A stretch of 64,000 nucleotides of DNA from Auanema rhodensis (taxonomy: Eukaryota; Nematoda; Chromadorea; Rhabditida; Rhabditidae): contig OZ059898.1 of NCBI GenBank assembly GCA_964057225.1, positions 18,515,267 through 18,579,266 of the forward strand. The letters run 5' to 3'. Positions 1 to 10,970 of the stretch are shown piece after piece. The notes beneath the pieces are model-generated. The model saw only the letters and a list, made by a program, of their open reading frames with translations. It was not told where the DNA came from and did not search any database. The position numbers were made by a program, and so were the translations under genes. How positions within the stretch are numbered: the stretch's first letter is position 1; the number at the start of each line of letters is the position of its first letter.

Positions 1-133
1 CTCTCTTTTTCTTATCTTTTTCTCAACTACCGAAAGGTTAATCTTTTTTTTCACACAACAACATACATTTTTCACACATATATTGTAACCTGTGGTATTG
101 TTGAACTGAAATAAATAAAAATAAATAAATAAA
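1..133. other. Non-satellite flank at the array edge
   Basis: This is the only part of the window that is not satellite. It opens with a pyrimidine-rich tract (1-24, nearly all C and T), continues through AT-rich sequence with two CACACA-like stretches (about 51-58 and 73-79), and ends in an A-rich ATAA-type run that abuts the first monomer. I see no coding potential and nothing recognisable as a transposon terminus. The join to the satellite is abrupt: the first monomer is already close to consensus, with no decaying monomers. It may be pericentromeric unique DNA, the end of a retroelement with an A-rich tail, or an assembly junction; 133 bp cannot decide. Confidence 0.85.
109..133. repeat. 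ATAA-type microsatellite at the array junction
   Basis: A short run of imperfect ATAA/AAAT units fills the last 25 bp of the flank and ends where the satellite begins (the shared TTATGC starts at 134). Such A-rich runs are common at the 3' ends of non-LTR retroelements and also arise by slippage. No target-site duplication can be tested because only one side is visible. Confidence 0.8.
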
Positions 134-3100
134 TTATGCTAATTAAGTGTACACGTGATGTGCACTTGGTATGTAACTCGCTTCACGTGAAAGATAAAGA
201 GATGCGGTTTTCAAAATTAGATTCCTCATGTCCATATTAGTCTAAAAACGAATTTTTATTGATATTGATGCATGGTAACCATGACTTGGAAATTTACGTG
301 AACTTTAATTTATGCTTATTAAGTGTACACGTGATGTGCACTTGGTATGTAACTCGCTTCAAGTGAAAGATAAAGAGATGCGGTTTTCAAAATTAGATTC
401 CCCATGTCCATATTAGTCTAAAAACAAATTTTTATTGATATTGGTGCATGGTAACTATGACTTTGAAATTTACGTGAACTTTAATTTATGCTAATTAAGT
501 GTACACATGATGTGCACTTGGTATGTAACTCGCTTCACGTCAAAGATAAAGAGATGCGGTTTTCAAAATTAGATTTCGCATGTCCATATTAGTCTAAAAA
601 CAAATTTTTATTGATATTGGTGCATGGTAACCATGACTTTGAAATTTACGTGAACTTTAATTTATGCTAATTAAGTGTACACGTGATGTGCACTTGGTAT
701 GTAACTCGCTTCACGTGAAAGATAAAGAGATGCGGTTTTCAAAATTAGATTCCCCATGTCCATATTAGTCTAAAAACAAATTTTTATTGATATTGGTGCA
801 TGGCAACCATGACTTCAAAATTTACGTGTACTTTAATTTATGCTAATTAAGTGTACACATGATGTGCACTTGGTATGTAACTCGCTTCACGTCAAAGATA
901 AAGAGATGCGGTTTTCAAAATTAGATTTCGCATGTCCATATTAGTCTAATAACAAATTTTTATTGATATTGGTGCATGGTAACCATGACTTTGAAATTTA
1001 CGTGAACTTTAATTTATGCTAATTAAGTGTACACGTGATGTGCACTTGGTATGTAACTCGCTTCACGTGAAAGATAAAGAGATGCGGTTTTCAAAATTAG
1101 ATTCCCCATGTCCATATTAGTCTAAAAACAAATTTTTATTGATATTGGTGCATGGCAACCATGACTTTCAAATTTACGTGAACTTCAATTTATGCTAATT
1201 AAGTGTACACGTGATGTGCACTTGGTATGTAACTCGCTTCGCGTCAAAGATAAAGAGATGCGGTTTTCAAAATTAGATTCCCCATGTCCATATTAGTCTA
1301 AAAACAAATTTTTGTTGATATTGGTGGATGGTAACCATGACTTTGAAATTTACGTGAACTTTAATTTATGCTAATTAAGTGTACACGTGATGTGCACTTG
1401 GTATGTAACTCGCTTCACGTGAAAGATAAAGAGATGCGGTTTTCAAAATTAGATTCCTCATGTCCATATTAGTCTAAAAACGAATTTTTATTGATATTGA
1501 TGCATGGTAACCATGACTTTGAAATTTACGTGAACTTTAATTTATGCTTATTAAGTGTACACGTGATGTGCACTTGGTATGTAACTCGCTTCACGTCAAA
1601 GATAAAGAGATGCGGTTTTCAAAATTAGATTTCGCATGTCCATATTAGTCTAAAAACAAATTTTTATTGATATTGGTGCATGGTAACCATGACTTTGAAA
1701 TTTACGTGAACTTTAATTTATGCTAATTAAGTGTACACGTGATGTGCACTTGGTATGTAACTCGCTTCACGTGAAAGATGAAGAGATGCGGTATTCAAAT
1801 TTAGGTTCCCCATGTCCATATTAGTCTAAAAACAAATTTTTGTTGATATTGGTGGATGGTAACCATGACTTTCAAATTTACGTGTACTTTAATTTATGCT
1901 AATTAAGTGTACACATGATGTGCACTTGGTATGTAACTCGCTTCACGTCAAAGATAAAGAGATGCGGTTTTCAAAATTAGATTCCCCATGTCCATATTAG
2001 TCTAAAAACAAATTTTTATTGATATTGGTGCATGGTAACCATGACTTTGAAATTTACGTGAACTTTAATTTATGCTAATTAAGTGTACACGTGATGTGCA
2101 CTTGGTATGTAACTCGCTTCACGTGAAAGATAAAGAGATGCGGTTCTCAAAATTAGATTCCCCATGTCCATATTAGTCTAAAAACAAATTTTTATTGATA
2201 TTGGTGCATGGCAACCATGACTTCAAAATTTACGTGTACTTTAATTTATGCTAATTAAGTGTACACATGATGTGCACTTGGTATGTAACTCGCTTCACGT
2301 CAAAGATAAAGAGATGCGGTTTTCAAAATTAGATTTCGCATGTCCATATTAGTCTAATAACAAATTTTTATTGATATTGGTGCATGGTAACCATGACTTT
2401 GAAATTTACGTGAACTTTAATTTATGCTAATTAAGTGTACACGTGATGTGCACTTGGTATGTAACTCGCTTCACGTGAAAGATAAAGAGATGCGGTTTTC
2501 AAAATTAGATTTCGCATGTCCATATTAGTCTAAAAACAAATTTTTATTGATATTGGTGCATGGTAACCATGACTTTGAAATTTACGTGAACTTTAATTTA
2601 TGCTAATTAAGTGTACACGTGATGTGCACTTGGTATGTAACTCGCTTCACGTGAAAGATGAAGAGATGCGGTATTCAAATTTAGGTTCCCCATGTCCATA
2701 TTAGTCTAAAAACAAATTTTTGTTGATATTGGTGGATGGTAACCATGACTTTCAAATTTACGTGAACTTCAATTTATGCTAATTAAGTGTACACGTGATG
2801 TGCACTTGGTATGTAACTCGCTTCGCGTCAAAGATAAAGAGATGCGGTTTTCAAAATTAGATTCCCCATGTCCATATTAGTCTAAAAACAAATTTTTGTT
2901 GATATTGGTGGATGGTAACCATGACTTTGAAATTTACGTGAACTTTAATTTATGCTAATTAAGTGTACACGTGATGTGCACTTGGTATGTAACTCGCTTC
3001 ACGTGAAAGATAAAGAGATGCGGTTTTCAAAATTAGATTCCTCATGTCCATATTAGTCTAAAAACGAATTTTTATTGATATTGATGCATGGTAACCATGA

Positions 3101-4375
3101 TTTTGAAATTTACGTGAACTTTAATTTATGCTTATTAAGTGTACACGTGATGTGCACTTGGTATGTAACTCGCTTCAAGTGAAAGATAAAGAGATGCGGT
3201 TTTCAAAATTAGATTCCCCATGTCCATATTAGTCTAAAAACAAATTTTTATTGATATTGGTGCATGGTAACTATGACTTTGAAATTTACGTAAACTTTAA
3301 TTTATGCTAATTAAGTGTACACATGATGTGCACTTGGTATGTAACTCGCTTCACGTCAAAGATAAAGAGATGCGGTTTTCAAAATTAGATTTCGCATGTC
3401 CATATTAGTCTAAAAACAAATTTTTATTGATATTGGTGCATGGCAACCATGACTTTCAAATTTACGTGAACTTCAATTTATGCTAATTAAGTGTACACGT
3501 GATGTGCACTTGGTATGTAACTCGCTTCAAGTGAAAGATAAAGAGATGCGGTTTTCAAAATTAGATTCCCCATGTCCATATTAGTCTAAAAACAAATTTT
3601 TATTGATATTGGTGCGTGGTAACTATGACTTTGAAATTTACGTAAACTTTAATTTATGCTAATTAAGTGTACACATGATGTGCACTTGGTATGTAACTCG
3701 CTTCACGTCAAAGATAAAGAGATGCGGTTTTCAAAATTAGATTTCGCATGTCCATATTAGTCTAAAAACAAATTTTCATTGATATTGGTGCATGGTAACC
3801 ATGACTTTGAAATTTACGTGAACTTTAATTTATGCTAATTAAGTGTACACATGATGTGCACTTGGTATGTAACTCGCTTCACGTCAAAGATAAAGAGATG
3901 CGGTTTTCAAAATTAGATTTCGCATGTCCATATTAGTCTAATAACAAATTTTTATTGATATTGGTGCATGGTAACCATGACTTTGAAATTTACGTGAACT
4001 TTAATTTATGCTAATTAAGTGTACACGTGATGTGCACTTGGTTTGTAACTCGCTTCACGTGAAAGATAAAGAGATGCGGTTTTCAAAATTAGATTCCCCA
4101 TGTCCATATTAGTCTAAAAACAAATTTTTATTGATATTGGTGCATGGCAACCATGACTTTCAAATTTACGTGAACTTCAATTTATGCTAATTAAGTGTAC
4201 ACGTGATGTGCACTTGGTATGTAACTCGCTTCGCGTCAAAGATAAAGAGATGCGGTTTTCAAAATTAGATTCCTCATGTCCATATTAGTCTAAAAACGAA
4301 TTTTTATTGATATTGGTGCATGGTAACCATGACTTTGAAATTTACGTGAACTTTAATTTATGCTAATTTAGTGTA

Positions 4376-5031
4376 CACGTGATGTGCACTTGGTATGTAA
4401 CTCGCTTCACGTGAAAGATAAAGAGATGCGGTTTTCAAAATTAGATTCCCCATGTCCATATTAGTCTAAAAACAAATTTTTATTGATATTGGTGCATGGC
4501 AACCATGACTTTCAAATTTACGTGAACTTCAATTTATGCTAATTAAGTGTACACGTGATGTGCACTTGGTATGTAACTCGCTTCGCGTCAAAGATAAAGA
4601 GATGCGGTTTTCAAAATTAGATTCCCCATGTCCATATTAGTCTAAAAACAAATTTTTGTTGATATTGGTGGATGGTAACCATGACTTTGAAATTTACGTG
4701 AACTTTAATTTATGCTTATTAAGTGTACACGTGATGTGCACTTGGTATGTAACTCGCTTCAAGTGAAAAATAAAGAGATGCGGTTTTCAAAATTAGATTC
4801 CTCATGTCCATATTAGTCTAAAAACGAATTTTTATTGATATTGATGCATGGTAACCATGACTTTGAAATTTACGTGAACTTTAATTTATGCTTATTAAGT
4901 GTACACGTGATGTGCACTTGGTATGTAACTCGCTTCAAGTGAAAGATAAAGAGATGCGGTTTTCAAAATTAGATTCCCCATGTCCATATTAGTCTAGAAA
5001 CAAAATTTTATTGATATTGGTTCATGGTAAC
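4376..5031 (+). repeat. 880-bp (5-mer) tandem duplication, first copy
   Basis: Matches 5,256-5,911 at an 880-bp offset. Both copies carry rare shared markers: CAAGTGAAAAATAAAG (about 4,759 and 5,639), AGTCTAGAAACAAAATTTT (4,991 and 5,871) and GGTTCATGG. The copies part at the next dyad, where the first has GGTAACT and the second GGTAACC. Confidence 0.85.
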
Positions 5032-5255
5032 TATGACTTTGAAATTTACGTGAACTTTAATTTATGCTAATTAAGTGTACACATGATGTGCACTTGGTAT
5101 GTAACTCGCTTCACGTCAAAGATAAAGAGATGCGGTTTTCAAAATTAGATTTCGCATGTCCATATTAGTCTAAAAACAAATTTTTATTGATATTGGTGCA
5201 TGGTAACCATGACTTTGAAATTTACGTGAACTTTAATTTATGCTAATTAAATGTA

Positions 5256-5911
5256 CACGTGATGTGCACTTGGTATGTAACTCGCTTCACGTGAAAGATA
5301 AAGAGATGCGGTTTTCAAAATTAGATTCCCCATGTCCATATTAGTCTAAAAACAAATTTTTATTGATATTGGTGCATGGCAACCATGACTTTCAAATTTA
5401 CGTGAACTTCAATTTATGCTAATTAAGTGTACACGTGATGTGCACTTGGTATGTAACTCGCTTCGCGTCAAAGATAAAGAGATGCGGTTTTCAAAATTAG
5501 ATTCCCCATGTCCATATTAGTCTAAAAACAAATTTTTGTTGATATTGGTGGATGGTAACCATGACTTTGAAATTTACGTGAACTTTAATTTATGCTTATT
5601 AAGTGTACACGTGATGTGCACTTGGTATGTAACTCGCTTCAAGTGAAAAATAAAGAGATGCGGTTTTCAAAATTAGATTCCTCATGTCCATATTAGTCTA
5701 AAAACGAATTTTTATTGATATTGATGCATGGTAACCATGACTTTGAAATTTACGTGAACTTTAATTTATGCTTATTAAGTGTACACGTGATGTGCACTTG
5801 GTATGTAACTCGCTTCAAGTGAAAGATAAAGAGATGCGGTTTTCAAAATTAGATTCCCCATGTCCATATTAGTCTAGAAACAAAATTTTATTGATATTGG
5901 TTCATGGTAAC
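5256..5911 (+). repeat. 880-bp (5-mer) tandem duplication, second copy
   Basis: Second copy of the 5-mer at 4,376-5,031. It is preceded by a TAATTAAATG monomer start (5,240), a marker seen again at 5,944 and 6,296, so further exchange extended the series. Confidence 0.85.
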
Positions 5912-6295
5912 CATGACTTTGAAATTTACGTGAACTTTAATTTATGCTAATTAAATGTACACGTGATGTGCACTTGGTATGTAACTCGCTTCACGTGAAA
6001 GATAAAGAGATGCGGTTTTCAAAATTAGATTCCCCATGTCCATATTAGTCTAAAAACAAATTTTTATTGATATTGGTGCATGGTAACTATGACTTTGAAA
6101 TTTACGTGAACTTTAATTTATGCTAATTAAGTGTACACATGATGTGCACTTGGTATGTAACTCGCTTCACGTCAAAGATAAAGAGATGCGGTTTTCAAAA
6201 TTAGATTTCGCATGTCCATATTAGTCTAAAAACAAATTTTTATTGATATTGGTGCATGGTAACCATGACTTTGAAATTTACGTGAACTTTAATTT

Positions 6296-6823
6296 ATGCT
6301 AATTAAATGTACACGTGATGTGCACTTGGTATGTAACTCGCTTCACGTGAAAGATAAAGAGATGCGGTTTTCAAAATTAGATTCCCCATGTCCATATTAG
6401 TCTAAAAACAAATTTGTATTGATATTGGTGCATGGCAACCATGACTTTAAAATTTACGTGTACTTTAATTTATGCTAATTAAGTGTACACATGATGTGTA
6501 CTTGGTATGTAACTCGCTTCACGTCAAAGATAAAGAGATGCGGTTTTCAAAATTAGATTTCGCATGTCCATATTAGTCTAAAAACAAATTTTTATTGATA
6601 TTGGTGCATGGTAACCATGACTTTGAAATTTACGTGAACTTTAATTTATGCTAATTAAGTGTACACGTGATGTGCACTTGGTATGTAACTCGCTTCACGT
6701 GAAAGATAAAGAGATGCGGTTTTCAAAATTAGATTCCCCATGTCCATATTAGTCTAAAAACAAATTTTTATTGATATTGGTTCATGGTAACCATGACTTT
6801 AAAATTTACGTGAACTTTAATTT
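6296..6823 (+). repeat. 528-bp (3-mer) tandem repeat, first copy
   Basis: Three monomers with unusual markers in order: AATTTGTATT (6,411), GATGTGTACTTGG (about 6,493) and GGTTCATGG followed by TTTAAAATTT (about 6,779). All three recur exactly 528 bp later. Confidence 0.85.
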
Positions 6824-7351
6824 ATGCTAATTAAGTGTACACGTGATGTGCACTTGGTATGTAACTCGCTTCACGTGAAAGATAAAGAGATGCGGTTTTC
6901 AAAATTAGATTCCCCATGTCCATATTAGTCTAAAAACAAATTTGTATTGATATTGGTGCATGGCAACCATGACTTTAAAATTTACGTGTACTTTAATTTA
7001 TGCTAATTAAGTGTACACATGATGTGTACTTGGTATGTAACTCGCTTCACGTCAAAGATAAAGAGATGCGGTTTTCAAAATTAGATTTCGCATGTCCATA
7101 TTAGTCTAAAAACAAATTTTTATTGATATTGGTGCATGGTAACCATGACTTTGAAATTTACGTGAACTTTAATTTATGCTAATTAAGTGTACACGTGATG
7201 TGCACTTGGTATGTAACTCGCTTCACGTGAAAGATAAAGAGATGCGGTTTTCAAAATTAGATTCCCCATGTCCATATTAGTCTAAAAACAAATTTTTATT
7301 GATATTGGTTCATGGTAACCATGACTTTAAAATTTACGTGAACTTTAATTT
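6824..7351 (+). repeat. 528-bp (3-mer) tandem repeat, second copy
   Basis: Second copy of the 3-mer, with markers at 6,939, 7,021 and about 7,307. The next monomer (7,352) diverges at the GGCAACC and TCAAAT sites, ending the series. Confidence 0.85.
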
Positions 7352-9648
7352 ATGCTAATTAAGTGTACACGTGATGTGCACTTGGTATGTAACTCGCTTC
7401 ACGTGAAAGATAAAGAGATGCGGTTTTCAAAATTAGATTCCCCATGTCCATATTAGTCTAAAAACAAATTTTTATTGATATTGGTGCATGGCAACCATGA
7501 CTTTCAAATTTACGTGAACTTCAGTTTATGCTAATTAAGTGTACACGTGATGTGCACTTGGTATGTAACTCGCTTCGCGTCAAAGATAAAGAGATGCGGT
7601 TTTCAAAATTAGATTCCCCATGTCCATATTAGTCTAAAAACAAATTTTTGTTGATATTGGTGGATGGTAATCATGACTTTGAAATTTACGTGAACTTTAA
7701 TTTATGCTAATTAAGTGTACACGTGATGTGCACTTGGTATGTAACTCGCTTCACGTCAAAGATAAAGAGATGCGGTTTTCAAAATTAGATTTCGCATGTC
7801 CATATTAGTCTAAAAACAAAGTTTTATTGATATTGGTGCATGGTAACCATGACTTTGAAATTTACGTGAACTTTAATTTATGCTAATTAAGTGTACACGT
7901 GATGTGCACTTGGTATGTAACTCGCTTCAAGTGAAAGATAAAGAGATGCGGTTTTCAAAATTAGATTCCCCATGTCCATATTAGTCTAAAAACAAATTTT
8001 TATTGATATTGGTGCATGGAAACTATGACTTTGAAATTTACGTGAACTTTAATTTATGCTAATTAAGTGTACACATGATGTGCACTTGGTATGTAACTCG
8101 CTTCACGTCAAAGATAAAGAGATGCGGTTTTCAAAATTAGATTTAGCATGTCCATATTAGTCTAAAAACAAATTTTTATTGATATTGGTGCATGGTAACC
8201 ATGACTTTGAAATTTACGTGAACTTTAATTTATGCTAATTAAGTGTACACGTGATGTGCACTTGGTATGTAACTCGCTTCACGTGAAAGATAAAGAGATG
8301 CGGTTTTCAAAATTAGATTCCCCATGTCCATATTAGTCTAAAAACAAATTTTTATCGATATTGGTGCATGGCAACCATGACTTTAAAATTTACGTGTACT
8401 TTAATTTATGCTAATTAAGTGTACACATGATGTGCACTTGGTATGTAACTCGCTTCACGTCAAAGATAAAGAGATGCGGTTTTCAAAATTAGATTTCGCA
8501 TTTCCATATCAGTCTAAAAACAAATTTTTATTGATATTGGTGCATGGTAACCATGACTTTGAAATTTACGTGAACTTTAATTTATGCTAATTAAGTGTAC
8601 ACGTGATGTGCACTTGGTATGTAACTCGCTTCACGTGAAAGATAAAGAGATGCGGTTTTCAAAATTAGATTCCCCATGTCCATATTAGTCTAAAAACAAA
8701 TTTTTATTGATATTGGTGCATGGCAACCATGACTTTAAAGTTTACGTGTACTTTAGTTTATGCTAATTAAGTGTACACATGATGTGCACTTGGTATGTAA
8801 CTCGCTTCACGTCAAAGATAAAGAGATGCGGTTTTCAAAATTAGATTTCGCATGTCCATATTAGTCTAAAAACAAATTTTTATTGATATTGGTGCATGGT
8901 AACCATGACTTTGAAATTTACGTAAACTTTAATTTATGCTAATTAAGTGTACACGTGATGTGCACTTGGTATGTAACTCGCTTCACGTGAAAGATAAAGA
9001 GATGCGGTTTTCAAAATTAGATTCCCCATGTCCATATTAGTCTAAAAACAAATTTTTATTGATATTGGTGCATGGCAACCATGACTTTAAAATTTACGTG
9101 TACTTTAATTTATGCTAATTAAGTGTACACATGATGTGCACTTGGTATGTAACTCGCTTCACGTGAAAGATAAAGAGATGCGGTTTCCAAAATTAGATTC
9201 CCCATGTCCATATTAGTCTAAAAACAAATTTTTATTGATATTGGTGCATGGCAACCATGACTTTCAAATTTACGTGAACTTCAATTTATGCTAATTAAGT
9301 GTACACGTGATGTGCACTTGGTATGTAACTCGCTTCGCGTCAAAGATAAAGAGATGCGGTTTTCAAAATTAGATTCCCCATGTCCATATTAGTCTAAAAA
9401 CAAATTTTTATTGATATTGGTGCATGGTAACCATGACTTTGAAATTTACGTGAACTTTAATTTATGCTAATTAAGTGTACACGTGATGTGCACTTGGTAT
9501 GTAACTCGCTTCGCGTCAAAGATAAAGAGATGCGGTTTCCAAAATTAGATTCCCCATGTCCATATTAGTCTAAAAACAAATTTTTGTTGATATTGGTGGA
9601 TGGTAACCATGACTTTGAAATTTACGTGAACTTTAATTTATGCTAATT

Positions 9649-9671
9649 AAGTGTACACGTGATGTGCACTT
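9649..9671. other. Monomer dyad 1: 9-5-9 inverted repeat
   Basis: Monomer positions 10-32 in the reference copy. Arms AAGTGTACA and TGTGCACTT flank a 5-bp spacer CGTGA; eight of nine positions pair and the ninth would be a G-T wobble. The left arm holds GTGTACAC and the right arm GTGCAC, both palindromic. In the common ACACATG variant the spacer changes and a shorter 5-1-5 dyad (CACAT, G, ATGTG) appears instead. Confidence 0.85.
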
Positions 9672-9685
9672 GGTATGTAACTCGC

Positions 9686-9695
9686 TTCACGTGAA
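9686..9695. other. Monomer dyad 2: perfect palindrome TTCACGTGAA
   Basis: Monomer positions 47-56 in the reference copy, containing the CACGTG core (E-box/G-box type). The palindrome is intact only in the CACGTGAA class. It is broken in the CACGTCAA, CGCGTCAA, CAAGTGAA and TTAACGTGAA classes, so this site is a main discriminator between monomer subfamilies. Protein binding is not shown; bHLH and bZIP factors bind such cores in general. Confidence 0.85.
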
Positions 9696-9774
9696 AGATA
9701 AAGAGATGCGGTTTTCAAAATTAGATTCCCCATGTCCATATTAGTCTAAAAACAAATTTTTATTGATATTGGTG

Positions 9775-9787
9775 CATGGTAACCATG
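9775..9787. other. Monomer dyad 3: CATGGT-A-ACCATG
   Basis: Monomer positions 136-148 in the reference copy: two 6-bp arms around one central A. Variants GGCAACC, GGTAACT and GGATGGTAACC shorten or unbalance it. It lies beside the A-tract/T-tract segment, so this part of the monomer may both bend and extrude; that is inference. Confidence 0.85.
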
Positions 9788-9815
9788 ACTTTGAAATTTA
9801 CGTGAACTTTAATTT

Positions 9816-10970
9816 ATGCTAATTAAGTGTACACGTGATGTGCACTTGGTATGTAACTCGCTTCACGTGAAAGATAAAGAGATGCGGTTTTCAAAATTAG
9901 ATTCCCCATGTCCATATTAGTCTAAAAACAAATTTTTATTGATATTGGTGCATGGCAACCATGACTTTAAAGTTTACGTGTACTTTAGTTTATGCTAATT
10001 AAGTGTACACATGATGTGCACTTGGTATGTAACTCGCTTCACGTCAAAGATAAAGAGATGCGGTTTTCAAAATTAGATTTCGCATGTCCATATTAGTCTA
10101 AAAACAAATTTTTATTGATATTGGTGCATGGTAACCATGACTTTGAAATTTACGTAAACTTTAATTTATGCTAATTAAGTGTACACGTGATGTGCACTTG
10201 GTATGTAACTCGCTTCACGTGAAAGATAAAGAGATGCGGTTTTCAAAATTAGATTCCCCATGTCCATATTAGTCTAAAAACAAATTTTTATTGATATTGG
10301 TGCATGGCAACCATGACTTTAAAATTTACGTGTACTTTAATTTATGCTAATTAAGTGTACACATGATGTGCACTTGGTATGTAACTCGCTTCACGTGAAA
10401 GATAAAGAGATGCGGTTTTCAAAATTAGATTCCCCATGTCCATATTAGTCTAAAAACAAATTTTTATTGATATTGGTGCATGGCAACCATGACTTTCAAA
10501 TTTACGTGAACTTCAATTTATGCTAATTAAGTGTACACGTGATGTGCACTTGGTATGTAACTCGCTTCGCGTCAAAGATAAAGAGATGCGGTTTTCAAAA
10601 TTAGATTCCCCATGTCCATATTAGTCTAAAAACAAATTTTTATTGATATTGGTGCATGGTAACCATGACTTTGAAATTTACGTGAACTTTAATTTATGCT
10701 AATTAAGTGTACACGTGATGTGCACTTGGTATGTAACTCGCTTCGCGTCAAAGATAAAGAGATGCGGTTTCCAAAATTAGATTCCCCATGTCCATATTAG
10801 TCTAAAAACAAATTTTTGTTGATATTGGTGGATGGTAACCATGACTTTGAAATTTACGTGAACTTTAATTTATGCTAATTAAGTGTACACGTGATGTGCA
10901 CTTGGTATGTAACTCGCTTCACGTGAAAGATAAAGAGATGCGGTTTTCAAAATTAGATTCCTCATGTCCA
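9816..10970 (+). repeat. 1,232-bp (7-mer) higher-order unit, second copy
   Basis: Second copy of the 7-mer. Six monomers match; the seventh departs at CCTC/ACGAAT (from about 10,959), where the first copy has CCCC. This copy lies inside the 3,520-bp block below, so the 7-mer duplication came first or together with it. Confidence 0.8.

Larger units (their letters stand above)
8584..9815 (+). repeat. 1,232-bp (7-mer) higher-order unit, first copy
   Basis: Seven monomers opening with the rare TTTAAAGTTT ... CTTTAGTTTATG monomer (8,584-8,759). ACGTAAAC (about 8,921) and CGGTTTCC (about 9,534) recur 1,232 bp later. One difference seen: CGGTTTCC at 9,181 against CGGTTTTC in the second copy. Confidence 0.85.
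9640..9815 (+). repeat. Representative consensus monomer
   Basis: This copy carries the majority base at every diagnostic site I scored, so it serves as a reference. In order it holds: a T/A-rich start (1-9), an imperfect inverted repeat around GTGTACAC and GTGCAC (10-32), a perfect 10-bp palindrome around CACGTG (47-56), GATAAAGAGATGCGG (58-72), a TTTTCAAAATTAGATT stretch, CATGTCCATATTAG (about 92-105), an A-tract/T-tract pair (TAAAAACAAATTTTTATT, about 108-125), a 13-bp dyad CATGGTAACCATG (136-148), and TTTACGTGAACTTTAATTT at the end. Since 176 is not a multiple of 3, any reading frame shifts at each monomer, and stops in all frames prevent long ORFs. Confidence 0.95.

Noticed and set aside
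109-133. Telomeric or retroelement tail
   Set aside because: The ATAA run is not a known telomere repeat, and no element body, target-site duplication or polyadenylation context can be shown in 133 bp.
8408-8590. A 60-codon open reading frame from ATGCTAATTAAG to a TAA in the next monomer
   Set aside because: It is one satellite monomer read through because a single T-to-C change (TATTAG to TATCAG, about 8,510) removes the stop found there in the other monomers. The frame shifts every 176 bp, and nothing suggests translation.
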